Of a DNA stretch of 64,000 bases, positions 36,763-45,556 are shown one piece after another (the stretch's first letter is position 1; each line of letters starts with the position of its first letter). The translations under genes and the position numbers were made by a program. The stretch lies in the NCBI GenBank assembly GCA_024347015.1, contig AP024889.1:2108001-2172000 (forward strand). Reading direction: 5' to 3'. The notes beneath the pieces were generated by a model. It saw nothing but the letters and a program-made list of their open reading frames with translations. It ran no database searches and was not told the origin of the DNA. This stretch comes from Vibrio pectenicida. Its GTDB lineage: Bacteria; Pseudomonadota; Gammaproteobacteria; Enterobacterales; Vibrionaceae.

Positions 36763-37062
36763 AATTTGTCCCTTATTTAAAGTCATAGAAATGCGAAATA
36801 CGCAGTGCGCTAGATGTTTGAATTACTGAATGTTACGAGTAAGAGATAAAGGGAAAAACTTAGGATACAACAGTTACGATGAGATTCTGAGATTTAACAA
36901 TTTCTTTTTTCTTGTTTCATTTAATAACTCTGTCCAGCAGAGTAAGGATAATATATGTGAGTTGGGCAGATTAATCAATCTATTTATGAAAAAAAATACA
37001 TAGTTGTCGATGGATAAACAAAAACAGAAGCTTTATATGACTAAAAACTCAATTCACTTCCT

Positions 37063-37377
37063 TTAATGACCATACTCACGATTTTTCTGTATATCGTAAC
37101 GGATTTGCTTACTTACGTTCTTTAGTTGCACCCCTACCTTATTAAACGCCTTTTGGATAGTTGTTGAGACATGCTGGGGACCTTCACCCGCTAAAAAGTT
37201 TGCTCTATCTTGATTCGTTTCAAATACGCAGACGATTTCTAAGCTTTGTGGAAAAGAAGAGAATTTGACCGTATGAGTCACCCAAAGAAAACCATCGTAG
37301 CCTTTTAACGTATCTTCACAAACTTCGGTCAACACGTCTCTAATTTGATTCTCAATCTTCTTATCTGATTTGCGCAT
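37063..37377 (-). CDS. conserved small cytosolic protein of unknown function
   Basis: This 104-residue protein begins MRKSDKKIENQIRDVLTEVC. The middle (LEIVCVFETNQDRANFLAGE) and basic C-terminus suggest a small alpha/beta protein. Similar proteins are common in Vibrio as hypotheticals, sometimes labelled Fis-family regulators, but no helix-turn-helix is convincing here. AGGAAG lies 11 bases before the ATG. No operon partner. Confidence 0.7.
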   Translation of the reverse strand: MRKSDKKIENQIRDVLTEVCEDTLKGYDGFLWVTHTVKFSSFPQSLEIVCVFETNQDRANFLAGEGPQHVSTTIQKAFNKVGVQLKNVSKQIRYDIQKNREYGH

Positions 37378-37712
37378 GAAGCAAACTTCCTATTTAACAC
37401 CTTTGAAAAGGGTTCAGTCTAGATTGTCTTAAACGATATTAGGCACTGTGGCTATTTAAAATGCAAAGCATTTATAGTAACACTTGAAAATCTCACAGAA
37501 TGGGACCTTTAGTAGCTGAGTAAATATGGCCAGATGGATAGAGTTATAAACATTAGGAAAAGTAAGCCAAACAGCAGGGTTTGAGATAGCTAAAGTTATA
37601 CTCTGGATAGCTTATCGTAACATTTATTGACAATTTTATATTTAATTTACATTGCATAAGTGATAACGTGAATGATTCTCAATTGCATTCACGCTTATTA
37701 TATAAACACATT
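37378..37712 (+). promoter_or_regulatory. promoter region of the TonB receptor with Fur-box-like site (37668-37686)
   Basis: This 335-bp spacer lies between divergent genes. GTGAATGATTCTCAATTGC at 37668-37686 matches the Fur consensus GATAATGATAATCATTATC at 12 of 19 positions. It contains AATGATTCTCA, a common Fur core. It lies 27 bp before the receptor ATG, where it would block transcription when iron is plentiful. Confidence 0.5.
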
Positions 37713-39755
37713 ATGAAAAGTAACCTTAAATTCAACTTAATATCTCTGGCTATGATTGCCGCCACTACCCCAGCTATAGCCGAAGAAGAGGAAACCATCA
37801 CCGTTTTTGGTGAAAAAACTCAGCACTCTCAAGTGACAACAGCTACTAAAATTTCAACACCGACAAAATTAGTTCCTCAGACAATTGAAAGTCTGCCCGT
37901 CGAAGAAATAACAGCCTTCGGTAATAGCACTCTAAGTGAAGCTTTAGTTGGTATTCCTGGTATCAATGCTAGTGGCGATACTCGATTTGATGGCGTAAAA
38001 ATTCGCGGCTTCAAAGCGTCTAATGATTTCTATTTAGACGGGTTCAGAGATGACATGCAGTACACAAGAGATCTTGGAAACATTGAAACAGTCGAGATTC
38101 TTAAGGGGCCAGCTGCTGTCTTATATGGCAGAGGTAGCTCTGGCGGTATTATTAACCGAGTGACCAAAAAACCAGAAGCGGGTTTAGGGTCTAAATTGAC
38201 GACAAGAATCGGTAGCAATGATTTCTATCGCGTCGATGCAGACCTTAATGGTGAAGTGAATGAAGACGTTCAGGTACGCCTAAACATAGCTTATGAAGAC
38301 GCTGGCAGTTTCCGCAAAGGTGTGGATAGCAAGCGTAATATGCTTGCTCCGTCTATTAGTTGGAATGTCAATGATGACGTAACATGGCTTGTTCAGTACG
38401 AACGCCATGAATCAGAACGTGTTCCAGATAGAGGCATTCCAAGTGTCAATGGCTCTCCCGCTAATGTTCCTATTGATACTGTTTATAGCAATACAGATCG
38501 TGATTATATAAACGATATTACCCAATCAGCGCGTTCAAGACTGACATGGAATATTAACTCTGCATTGCAACTGCGCCATTTTTTTAGCTATACCAACCTT
38601 AATAGCGAATTTGATAACACTTATGTATCCCGTGCAGACGAGAACGGTGATTTAACTCGCTCTCGCTGGCAGCAAGATTTAAAAGCAAATAACTTCTCAA
38701 ACAATTTTGAATTAGAAAGCCAATTTGATACTGGCTTTGCCGAGCACAATTTACTCATTGGTTGGGAACAGTCATGGCAGGAACGCATTCCAAAACTATA
38801 TCGAAATTCTGGCGCTATTCCATCTGGTAATGCCTACCAGCCTGATACTCTTCCTAGTTATGATGACCCAATGAAGCTTCAGTTTGATTCTGAGCATAAA
38901 GTAGAAAGCTACGGTTTGTATCTGCAAGATCAAGTGACAATTGGAAATTGGATTGGCCTAGCTGGTATTAGATATGATGATTTTGAGATTAAAACGCATA
39001 AGAATACTGATAACTCGGAAGAAACGGTATCCAATGGAAGTTGGAGCCCTCGCCTTGGGTTAGTTTGGAATCCTGTTAACGAACACGCTGCTTATCTTTC
39101 GTATAGCAAAACCTTCTTACCTGTAGGTGGTGGTCTTATCGGTATTAGCCCAGGTAAAGAAAGCAATCAGTTAGATCCTGAGCATACTCGCTTGTATGAA
39201 ACAGGCATTAAGAGTGATTGGTTTGGTGGCTCTCTTGCAACGACATTGTCAGTATACCGTTTAGAGATGTACAACCGTAGAACAAGAGACCCTCTAGATC
39301 CAAGCAAAATTATTCTTACTGGTCTTCAAAGAACTGATGGTATCGAACTTTCATTTAATGGTTTCATCACAGAAGAAATCACGGTTAGAGGCGGTATCGC
39401 ATACCAAGATGCCGAATTGGTGAAAGCTGAAGATAATATCCAAGGTAATCGTCCAACCAATACCTCTAGCTTAAATGGCCAATTCTTTGTTGGATACAAA
39501 GAAGAATCTGGTTTGTTTGGTGAAACAGGATTTATTGCCGTCGGTGATAGATTTGCAGACAGCAAGAACACAGTCTCATTACCAGGTTATGCCCGCTTCG
39601 ATGCTCGTGTTGGTTATGAATGGAATAACTGGATTGCTCAGCTAAGTGTTGAAAATTTATTGGATAAAGAGTACTACGTGAGCGCAACAGGTGCAGGACA
39701 GATAATGCCAGGCTCTCCAAGAGAGTTTAACCTAACCACTAGCTACAAATTTTAA
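37713..39755 (+). CDS. TonB-dependent siderophore receptor
   Basis: This 680-residue outer-membrane receptor has a signal peptide (MKSNLKFNLISLAMIAATTPAIA) and a TonB-box-like ETITVFG. The plug domain (about 45-165) has RGFKASNDFYLDGFRDD and ETVEILKGPAAVLYGRGSSG. A 22-strand barrel follows, ending with terminal Phe (TTSYKF). The pattern resembles Fiu/FhuA-type receptors for catecholate or hydroxamate siderophores. The start at 37713 is set by the signal peptide. It has a probable Fur site upstream and a PepSY membrane protein downstream, a common iron-uptake pair. Confidence 0.9.
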   Translation: MKSNLKFNLISLAMIAATTPAIAEEEETITVFGEKTQHSQVTTATKISTPTKLVPQTIESLPVEEITAFGNSTLSEALVGIPGINASGDTRFDGVKIRGFKASNDFYLDGFRDDMQYTRDLGNIETVEILKGPAAVLYGRGSSGGIINRVTKKPEAGLGSKLTTRIGSNDFYRVDADLNGEVNEDVQVRLNIAYEDAGSFRKGVDSKRNMLAPSISWNVNDDVTWLVQYERHESERVPDRGIPSVNGSPANVPIDTVYSNTDRDYINDITQSARSRLTWNINSALQLRHFFSYTNLNSEFDNTYVSRADENGDLTRSRWQQDLKANNFSNNFELESQFDTGFAEHNLLIGWEQSWQERIPKLYRNSGAIPSGNAYQPDTLPSYDDPMKLQFDSEHKVESYGLYLQDQVTIGNWIGLAGIRYDDFEIKTHKNTDNSEETVSNGSWSPRLGLVWNPVNEHAAYLSYSKTFLPVGGGLIGISPGKESNQLDPEHTRLYETGIKSDWFGGSLATTLSVYRLEMYNRRTRDPLDPSKIILTGLQRTDGIELSFNGFITEEITVRGGIAYQDAELVKAEDNIQGNRPTNTSSLNGQFFVGYKEESGLFGETGFIAVGDRFADSKNTVSLPGYARFDARVGYEWNNWIAQLSVENLLDKEYYVSATGAGQIMPGSPREFNLTTSYKF

Positions 39756-39765
39756 TTAAACGGTA

Positions 39766-39792
39766 TGGCCAGCACATGCTGGCCAATTTTTT
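39766..39792 (+). terminator. intrinsic terminator abutting the next start codon
   Basis: The stem TGGCCAGCA (39766-39774) pairs with TGCTGGCCA (39777-39785). A run of six T follows (39787-39792), ending at the base before ATG 39793 of the PepSY gene. Confidence 0.85.
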
Positions 39793-40422
39793 ATGAGAAA
39801 ACGCAAATTCCCGTTACGTAACAACAAATGGTTACGTCGAATACATGCATGGACTGGAATAGTACTTATTCCTCTCATGCTTCTTTATGGTGTTACCGGC
39901 TTATGGCTTCAACATCGGTCTACACTCAAAATACCTGGTCCTAAAACGGAGATGATTGACGAAGTTCTTAACCTCGATCATCCGTTTAAAAATACCGATG
40001 ACTTTAAGTCTTTCTCTAGCTATCAATATTTAGGCTGGTTTGATGAAACGGAAGTTATGGTCAAAGAGTCTATATCTTTGCCAACAAAGAGTGGTTCTAT
40101 TGTTATTCCTGAGATATGGAGTTTAAGAAATGTAGGTCTTAAAGGTAGTCTTCGTATTTCTTACGTTCCTGAAACACTGGTGGTAAGAGTTAAGATACAA
40201 GATCCAAACTTTGGTGCTTTCATGAATAGACTTCACAGAGGAATGGGCACAGGGCTAAGCTGGCAGTTCTTTGGGGATTTAGCCGCTATATCCCTCATTC
40301 TGTTCTCGTTAACAGGTTTATGTATGTGGACAAAGTTACATGGAACGTCGAGAGCGGGGGTTGCTTTGTTTATCTCTGGAATCGGAGCAATGACTGCCAT
40401 CGTACTGATTAACGTATTGTAG
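39793..40422 (+). CDS. PepSY-associated transmembrane protein (iron-uptake partner)
   Basis: This 209-residue protein has an N-terminal basic stretch and a first transmembrane helix with the PepSY_TM motif RRIHAWTGIVLIPLMLLYGV. A periplasmic part (about 40-150) follows, then FMNRLHRGMGTG with two C-terminal helices. Such proteins often sit beside TonB receptors and are thought to reduce or release siderophore iron. There is no Shine-Dalgarno, because a terminator hairpin occupies the position. Translation may depend on read-through or on another start; no later Met before the first helix is suitable. Confidence 0.8.
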   Translation: MRKRKFPLRNNKWLRRIHAWTGIVLIPLMLLYGVTGLWLQHRSTLKIPGPKTEMIDEVLNLDHPFKNTDDFKSFSSYQYLGWFDETEVMVKESISLPTKSGSIVIPEIWSLRNVGLKGSLRISYVPETLVVRVKIQDPNFGAFMNRLHRGMGTGLSWQFFGDLAAISLILFSLTGLCMWTKLHGTSRAGVALFISGIGAMTAIVLINVL

Positions 40423-40436
40423 CCAACAACTAAAAA

Positions 40437-40456
40437 GATCACCTGCAAAGGTGGTC
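40437..40456 (+). terminator. probable intrinsic terminator after the PepSY gene
   Basis: The hairpin GATCACCT (40437-40444) / AGGTGGTC (40449-40456), with one G-T pair and loop GCAA, lies 15 bp after the stop. The T tract (TCTTC) is weak. Confidence 0.5.
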
Positions 40457-40658
40457 TCTTCGGTGTCTCGTCCAAAAAAGCGTTAGCCGTTTTACACTAA
40501 GCCCACTCAGCATCGATATTCTGTTATAGTTTTTCTTTTTAAAAGTGCTTGTATCAATAAACACTAGCCTTGTCTGTAATTTCATAATCAATGCTTTCTG
40601 ATCTGCTTTAATCCAACAGGACACTTTAATGGAAAATAAATTCGGCAAAATAAATTCG

Positions 40659-41933
40659 GGACACACACCAAAAAGACTAAATAAGTATGATTTACTCTTT
40701 TTCGAGGGACTGATGTCAACCACTTGTTTGAATGATTGCTAACTTCTTATTATTCCAATAAGGAGACATATTCATGACGACTGCACGCAAGCAACTTATC
40801 TCGATTGAAGCGACACCTTATTATCACTGCGTTTCTCGCTGTGTGAGGCGCAGTTTTTTGTGTGGTGAAGACAGCCAAAACCAAGTGAGTTATGAGCATC
40901 GCAGAGAATGGATCGTCAATAAAATTCACTCGCTTTCTGAACTCTACTGTATTGATATTTGTGCTTACGCCATCATGAGTAATCACTACCACTTAGTCGT
41001 CAATATCAATCGAGAGAAAGCTTTGGCCTTGTCACATCATCAGATAGTTGAGCGCTGGGGAAAGGCTCATAAGTTACCACTTATTATTCAACGCTGGCTT
41101 CATGAGCAACTCACTCACCCAATTGAACACGCAAAATGCATGGAGATCATTGAGCTTTGGCGAGAACGTTTATGGAATTTGAGCTGGTATATGAAAGAGC
41201 TTAACTACGATATTGCTTGTAAAGCTAACAAAGAAGACAACTGCACTGGCCACTTTTGGGAAAGCCGATTTAAAAGCCAAGCTTTGCTTGATGAAAAAGC
41301 CCTCGCCGCTGCAATGGCGTACGTAGACCTAAATCCTATTCGCGCAGGCATTGCCACTAAACCAGAAGATTCAGAATTCACTTCCATCAAAGCTCGAATC
41401 GACGCTTTAGATAAACAGTTGGCTACAGCCCCTTGCCTTCATCCTTTTATCGGTAATGAGAGCAACTTAAAGCAAGACGGCATTCCTTTTCGATTGATGG
41501 ATTATATTGAATTAGTCGACTGGACAACCCGCCAAATTCGGCCGAATAAAGCATTTATGAATTCGAGCCTGCCCCCCATACTAGACAGGCTCGGGGGAAA
41601 CATAAACAACTGGCTAAAGGTTTGTACTCAATTGGAGAAATTCCACGTCACTGCGGTAGGCAGCCAAGCACAGGCAATGATCGCCAAAATCGCTCTTAAT
41701 AAGAAAAAGCTTCATTTATTCGCATTTGAATAGCAGTCACTCAAAGACTTTCCAGAAATGGATACCCACAGCTTGATGGCTGAAACGGCGTTTGAATAAA
41801 CGCACCGATATTCAACCAGAAATACCTTCCTTTAATATAAATCGACGACAATATTCCTCAAAATCGGCAGTGCATCAAAACAAACCTCAAAGTGACGTGG
41901 ATAATTTATTTTTCTCTTTATTGGTGTGTGTCC
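40659..41933 (+). mobile_element. IS200/IS605-like (RAYT-type) element with inverted terminal motifs
   Basis: A single Y1/HUH transposase gene (40774-41733) is bounded by GGACACACACCAA at 40659-40671 and its exact inverted copy TTGGTGTGTGTCC at 41921-41933. Further matching TTATTT-rich bases lie outside. The left end also carries a 13-base tandem duplication (AAAATAAATTCGG at 40633-40645 and 40648-40660). A small hairpin GCGTTT-GAAT-AAACGC lies near the right end (41788-41803). Exact element limits are uncertain. Confidence 0.7.
40774..41733 (+). CDS. Y1/HUH transposase, REP-associated (RAYT-like)
   Basis: This 319-residue transposase has N-terminal TPYYHCVSRCVRRSFLCG, HUH motif SNHYHLVVNI (metal-binding His pair) and later EKALAAAMAYVDLNPIRAG, all typical of transposase IS200-like/RAYT proteins. 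They cut single-stranded DNA through a catalytic tyrosine. It is larger than classical IS200 TnpA (about 150), fitting the RAYT subgroup with a C-terminal extension. AAGGAG lies before the ATG. The frame is intact, so it could be active. Confidence 0.85.
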   Translation: MTTARKQLISIEATPYYHCVSRCVRRSFLCGEDSQNQVSYEHRREWIVNKIHSLSELYCIDICAYAIMSNHYHLVVNINREKALALSHHQIVERWGKAHKLPLIIQRWLHEQLTHPIEHAKCMEIIELWRERLWNLSWYMKELNYDIACKANKEDNCTGHFWESRFKSQALLDEKALAAAMAYVDLNPIRAGIATKPEDSEFTSIKARIDALDKQLATAPCLHPFIGNESNLKQDGIPFRLMDYIELVDWTTRQIRPNKAFMNSSLPPILDRLGGNINNWLKVCTQLEKFHVTAVGSQAQAMIAKIALNKKKLHLFAFE

Positions 41934-42764
41934 GATATTATTTATTAAGATGTGAGGCACACAAAACCGATCGTTGCAGCCGCATACCACCTTAATCACT
42001 AAAACTGACGCATTCTAAATAGATTAATGATAACTGTATATAAAAACAGTTCTAGTGAGTATTTTTTGGGGAGTGAAAAAACATAATACTTATTGGAGAA
42101 CAGGATGTGAATGAGTAAAGGGTTTAACTAACAATAGGTGGCTATTTTGACTAGAAAAGAGCCAGATTTGATCCTATTGATACCTGATCGTTAGCAATTT
42201 ACACAAGCCGTTTTTGGACAGAAACAGTTTAAAGCTGTCACACTAAACTGTTAGAGCTTGATAAGCTGAGTTTGGGCAAAATTATACTAAAATTGAAATA
42301 CTAAGAAGACAAAGTAATACACTGCTAATGTCTTGTCGTTGTAATCAGTGCAGTATGACTTAAAAGTAATCACTACACATTTCTATCATAAAAACCTCCC
42401 TAGAGGGCTAAAGCTATAAAGTTAATTGCCCCCCCGTCATGAGCTTTGATTTTTTCTAGTTCAACCGCCTACGTCTTCTTTCCTGATAATGAATTTTTCT
42501 CTGAGTTATATGAAGCGATTACCTTATGGGAAGACTTCAGCCAATCTCGGTATATAACAAAATTTGTTCTTATTGATTTATAAAACGAGTTCAATGCTTG
42601 AGAATCTACTGGAACCATCGAGACTGTATCGAAAACCTCCCTACAAGGATAACTAGCTATTCCTTGGTTTCGATGTTGAGCGGCATGAAACTCAACTCAT
42701 CTAGATTCACTGTTGGTTACAATTACCTAGCCTGAAACTTGTGCTAAAGGGCATGCCCCCTTTG
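41934..42764. other. long intergenic region with LexA box and no clear gene
   Basis: About 830 bp lie without a supported gene. They contain the LexA-like box (42032-42051) and a 9-bp stem hairpin AACAGTTTA (42223-42231) / TAAACTGTT (42244-42252). There is also a start-less open frame (about 42443-42583) reading YVFFPDNEFFSELYEAITLW, which may be the 3' end of a lost gene. Confidence 0.5.
42032..42051. promoter_or_regulatory. LexA (SOS) box
   Basis: AACTGTATATAAAAACAGTT keeps the obligatory CTGT-N8-ACAG and matches the enterobacterial/Vibrio LexA consensus (TACTGTATATATATACAGTA) at 17 of 20 positions. No intact gene begins just downstream on either strand, so it looks orphaned or drives a small RNA or peptide. 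Confidence 0.65.
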
Positions 42765-43766
42765 TCAAATGAAACCACACAGAGAAAGGAAGTTATCTCG
42801 CGAAACTCTTCTAGCTGTCGCTTCAGGTAAAGCATCGAGAAAAACGTTATAACGCTCGATGGTTCTTTTCAACCCAGAAAATTGCCCAACTTGATCGGTG
42901 CCAATCATGAACTTATCTGGATAATCGCTAACTAACTGAACCCATTTATCTACAGGTTTGCCGTTAACGTCAAGCAATTGAGATTTGAGAACCGCCCACG
43001 ATAGATCTATGTACAAATTATCATACTTATCTAATAACTTCCTGACCTCAGCAGGCAGGTAAGGTAAACCCTTTTTATTGATCCGAGTAGCTGCTCCAGC
43101 ATGTGCCCATATAAGTTTTGTATTCGGACTATTTTTAACCGCCTCTTCTATCTCTGTCAGATAAATAGGCTCAAACTCTGCCTGCGACGCCGACGTAATA
43201 TTGCTGTGTACCAAAACAGGTAAGTTGTATTCTGCTGCGAGGGCATAGATTTTAAACATAGCTGGATGATTAGCGCGCGCCACCTCACCATAGGTTAAAT
43301 TAGTCAGGTCGTCATGGCGAGTCATGACTTCACCTATACCACGCCAAAAACCAGGACGCCATTCAAGAAGTTTTCTTAGATGGTCGACGGCATTCATATC
43401 TGTGGGATTAAAGCCTGACATGAAGGGAATGAAACGTTTTCTCGTATTATCAGGTAAGCTTTCAAGAGCACGAGCGAGAATCTCATCCGTCATACTATAC
43501 CAATAAACTGGAGAATTATTGCCAAGATAATAAGGAGTAGGCTTCGGGTCGGTACTACTGAGTTTTTTTATCATCGGCATACCACTTAGCATGCTATATT
43601 CGATATTCGCTGCATCCATATTATCCACCAAGGCAGTTATACCTTGCGTGTCTTGGACAAAGTTCAGAAAGTGTTGATGTGAGTCCGTATATGTGTACTC
43701 TCTTTCGCTTGCCCAAGCACTAAACTCCGCAATCAAACAAATGAACATCGCTAAATATTTCATCAA
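42765..43766 (-). CDS. exported amidohydrolase-family protein (amidohydrolase_2)
   Basis: This 333-residue protein has a signal peptide (to FSAWAS). It then has a TIM-barrel metal-dependent hydrolase with expected ligand motifs: TDSHQHF (HxH), LPVLVHSN (His), WAHAGAATR (His) and IGTDQVG (Asp). The substrate is unknown; relatives hydrolyse or decarboxylate small aromatic or lactone compounds. It lies 43 bp after, and in the same direction as, the 43810-44892 gene, so they form an operon. Periplasmic location is unusual for this mostly cytosolic family. Confidence 0.78.
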   Translation of the reverse strand: MMKYLAMFICLIAEFSAWASEREYTYTDSHQHFLNFVQDTQGITALVDNMDAANIEYSMLSGMPMIKKLSSTDPKPTPYYLGNNSPVYWYSMTDEILARALESLPDNTRKRFIPFMSGFNPTDMNAVDHLRKLLEWRPGFWRGIGEVMTRHDDLTNLTYGEVARANHPAMFKIYALAAEYNLPVLVHSNITSASQAEFEPIYLTEIEEAVKNSPNTKLIWAHAGAATRINKKGLPYLPAEVRKLLDKYDNLYIDLSWAVLKSQLLDVNGKPVDKWVQLVSDYPDKFMIGTDQVGQFSGLKRTIERYNVFLDALPEATARRVSRDNFLSLCGFI

Positions 43767-43809
43767 ATACTAGATCCTATTTTGTGGCCTAATGGAGTTA
43801 ATTTCAGTA

Positions 43810-44892
43810 CTAATCTGACTTGAGTTGTACTTGTCTAGGGAGCATTTTAGCCGTTTGGGGAAGCTGTGCGAGATAGGGGCCGGCATGCAGAGCATCAGGC
43901 CAACCCAGTAACATCATAGCCAATACGTTCCTATGCTCCCCTTTCGCCAAGTCGTCACTGCCCTCAACTCCTAGAATCATTTGTTTTTCGTTGTCGAATG
44001 AATTCACGATATGATCTCTGGTAAGGCTTACAACCCTATGATCGGGTTTTCCAGCCAAAAGATATGTAATACCGACCTCAGCAATGATATCGTCACTAGC
44101 TTTTGTTAAAATCAAGTCGATATTGCGTTCAAAATAGTTGAGTATCCAATCAAACTCTTTAGCATCAACTTTATGTTGATAGTAACCGCTGGCTGCAATA
44201 ATAAAGTGGGTCATGCCATACAGTTTGTTCCTAAATTGTGAAACATTGAGCTGACCATCAGCACTATCTTGATAGACTTTACGAAACGCTGCTTTGTATA
44301 CATCTAAATAATCACCGGCACCGACTTGTTTTGCCCAATAAACGTAGTTTATTAATTGAGCAGCCCATGCTCTAATCATCGATTCATCAGTCAGTCCCTT
44401 AGACAAATCAACTTGCTTCAATAAAGTAAGCATTTTATCGTGACACTGTCCTTTCAAGCCAAACTCATCAATGCGGCTAGAATAACGCAATAAAATGTCA
44501 GTATAAAAAATGAACTCAGGGAAGGGGGAAAGTGCATTTCTGCGACGTTCTCCTCGAGAGTTATTTGCTAAGGCTGCCACAGCTTTTTGAGCCTCTTGGG
44601 CAATAAAATCGGGTTTATCAATGTTGCAAGCGTAATAGGCATGAGCGTCACTCACCGCATATAAATCGACTAAAGCACTATTTGCGTATTTTTCTGCATC
44701 GCCCGTTACCCTATATTGACGGATGCTATAGTGTCCCTGAATTCTAGGTGGTAACTGATATAAATTAGATTCTAGATTTCTTTTTATGGAGGCATATACC
44801 TCAACATCATTTATTGCTATCTGGCCATCCTTACTAGCAGCAGAAAAAATCACACCAAATAACGAAAATAAGACTAGTGGTATTCTCAACAT
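43810..44892 (-). CDS. exported helical protein of unknown function (possibly DUF3541)
   Basis: This protein of about 360 residues has a signal peptide (MLRIPLVLFSLFGVIFSAAS). The rest is mainly helical, with HYSIRQYRVTGDAEKYAN and AHAYYACNIDKPDF and an alpha/alpha-barrel feel. It may belong to DUF3541, recalled without certainty. The start at 44892 has GAGGG 8 bases upstream and opens the signal peptide; a longer in-frame start at 44919 is less likely. It is the first gene of an operon with the exported amidohydrolase, so the two may act on the same compound (inference). Confidence 0.65.
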   Translation of the reverse strand: MLRIPLVLFSLFGVIFSAASKDGQIAINDVEVYASIKRNLESNLYQLPPRIQGHYSIRQYRVTGDAEKYANSALVDLYAVSDAHAYYACNIDKPDFIAQEAQKAVAALANNSRGERRRNALSPFPEFIFYTDILLRYSSRIDEFGLKGQCHDKMLTLLKQVDLSKGLTDESMIRAWAAQLINYVYWAKQVGAGDYLDVYKAAFRKVYQDSADGQLNVSQFRNKLYGMTHFIIAASGYYQHKVDAKEFDWILNYFERNIDLILTKASDDIIAEVGITYLLAGKPDHRVVSLTRDHIVNSFDNEKQMILGVEGSDDLAKGEHRNVLAMMLLGWPDALHAGPYLAQLPQTAKMLPRQVQLKSD

Positions 44893-45556
44893 TAAAAAAT
44901 CCCTCGTTTCCATTGTCATGTCTGCAGCGCCAACCTATAACGGGTACCTACCACGTATTGGTTATACCACGGCCTCTCTCAACCAGCAACAGCGTGGGTG
45001 GGATAGCACTATATGCATTTCACTTCTCCTGATTTGTCTATCACAAAGTTTGTTTTTGATTTGAGGGTAATACTGCTGGGAGCACTTATTCTGCGAGAGC
45101 GTACAACCTCTCGTAAGCCGTGTCGAACTCACCTCATGCATATGGGTAGCATAATTTTTCGAAGGAAGAAAAGCAGTTTAATTGCTCGTGGCCGTCACAT
45201 TAGTTTATTTGAGGGTTAATACGACTTGTTTTCTTTATTACTTCACGCAAGCTAGCTCGTTTTGGGGCAAAACCACGACCAAGATACAAAACGGCCCCAA
45301 CCCGCACTGCAAACCCCATCACAAAACCACAATTATCTGCTGAGAGTAGAAGCCGTCACTTTCACTATCCTTGCGGCCTCCTTAAGTACCCTTCTAAGCA
45401 AATACACTATTGAATCAGTTACTTTATCAGCCTCTTTTATCATTCAATCAGTGGTTTAGCACAGTGATGATTTCCACATAACTTGTTACAGTTCAGCCAT
45501 TTAATATGCATGTAGATTGGTTACCCGTAATTGTTGGGTCACAAGAGTGAAGCTGT
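44893..45556. other. intergenic region upstream of vgrG
   Basis: About 660 bp lie between the divergent operon and vgrG. Two small plus-strand frames exist: 45013-45219, and 45262-45459 with a TTG start and a hydrophobic C-terminal half. Neither has a good ribosome-binding site or a family match. The vgrG promoter must be here. Nothing else is supported. Confidence 0.45.

Noticed and set aside
42443..42583. Start-less frame containing YVFFPDNEFFSELYEAITLW
   Set aside because: Protein-like composition suggests a gene remnant, but without start, length or recognised family it is not called as a feature of its own.
45013..45219. Basic 68-codon frame upstream of vgrG
   Set aside because: Composition looks random (Arg/Ser/Leu-rich) and there is no start signal.
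45262..45459. Small TTG-start frame with a hydrophobic half upstream of vgrG
   Set aside because: No ribosome-binding site and no homology recalled; kept only as a remark in the intergenic entry.
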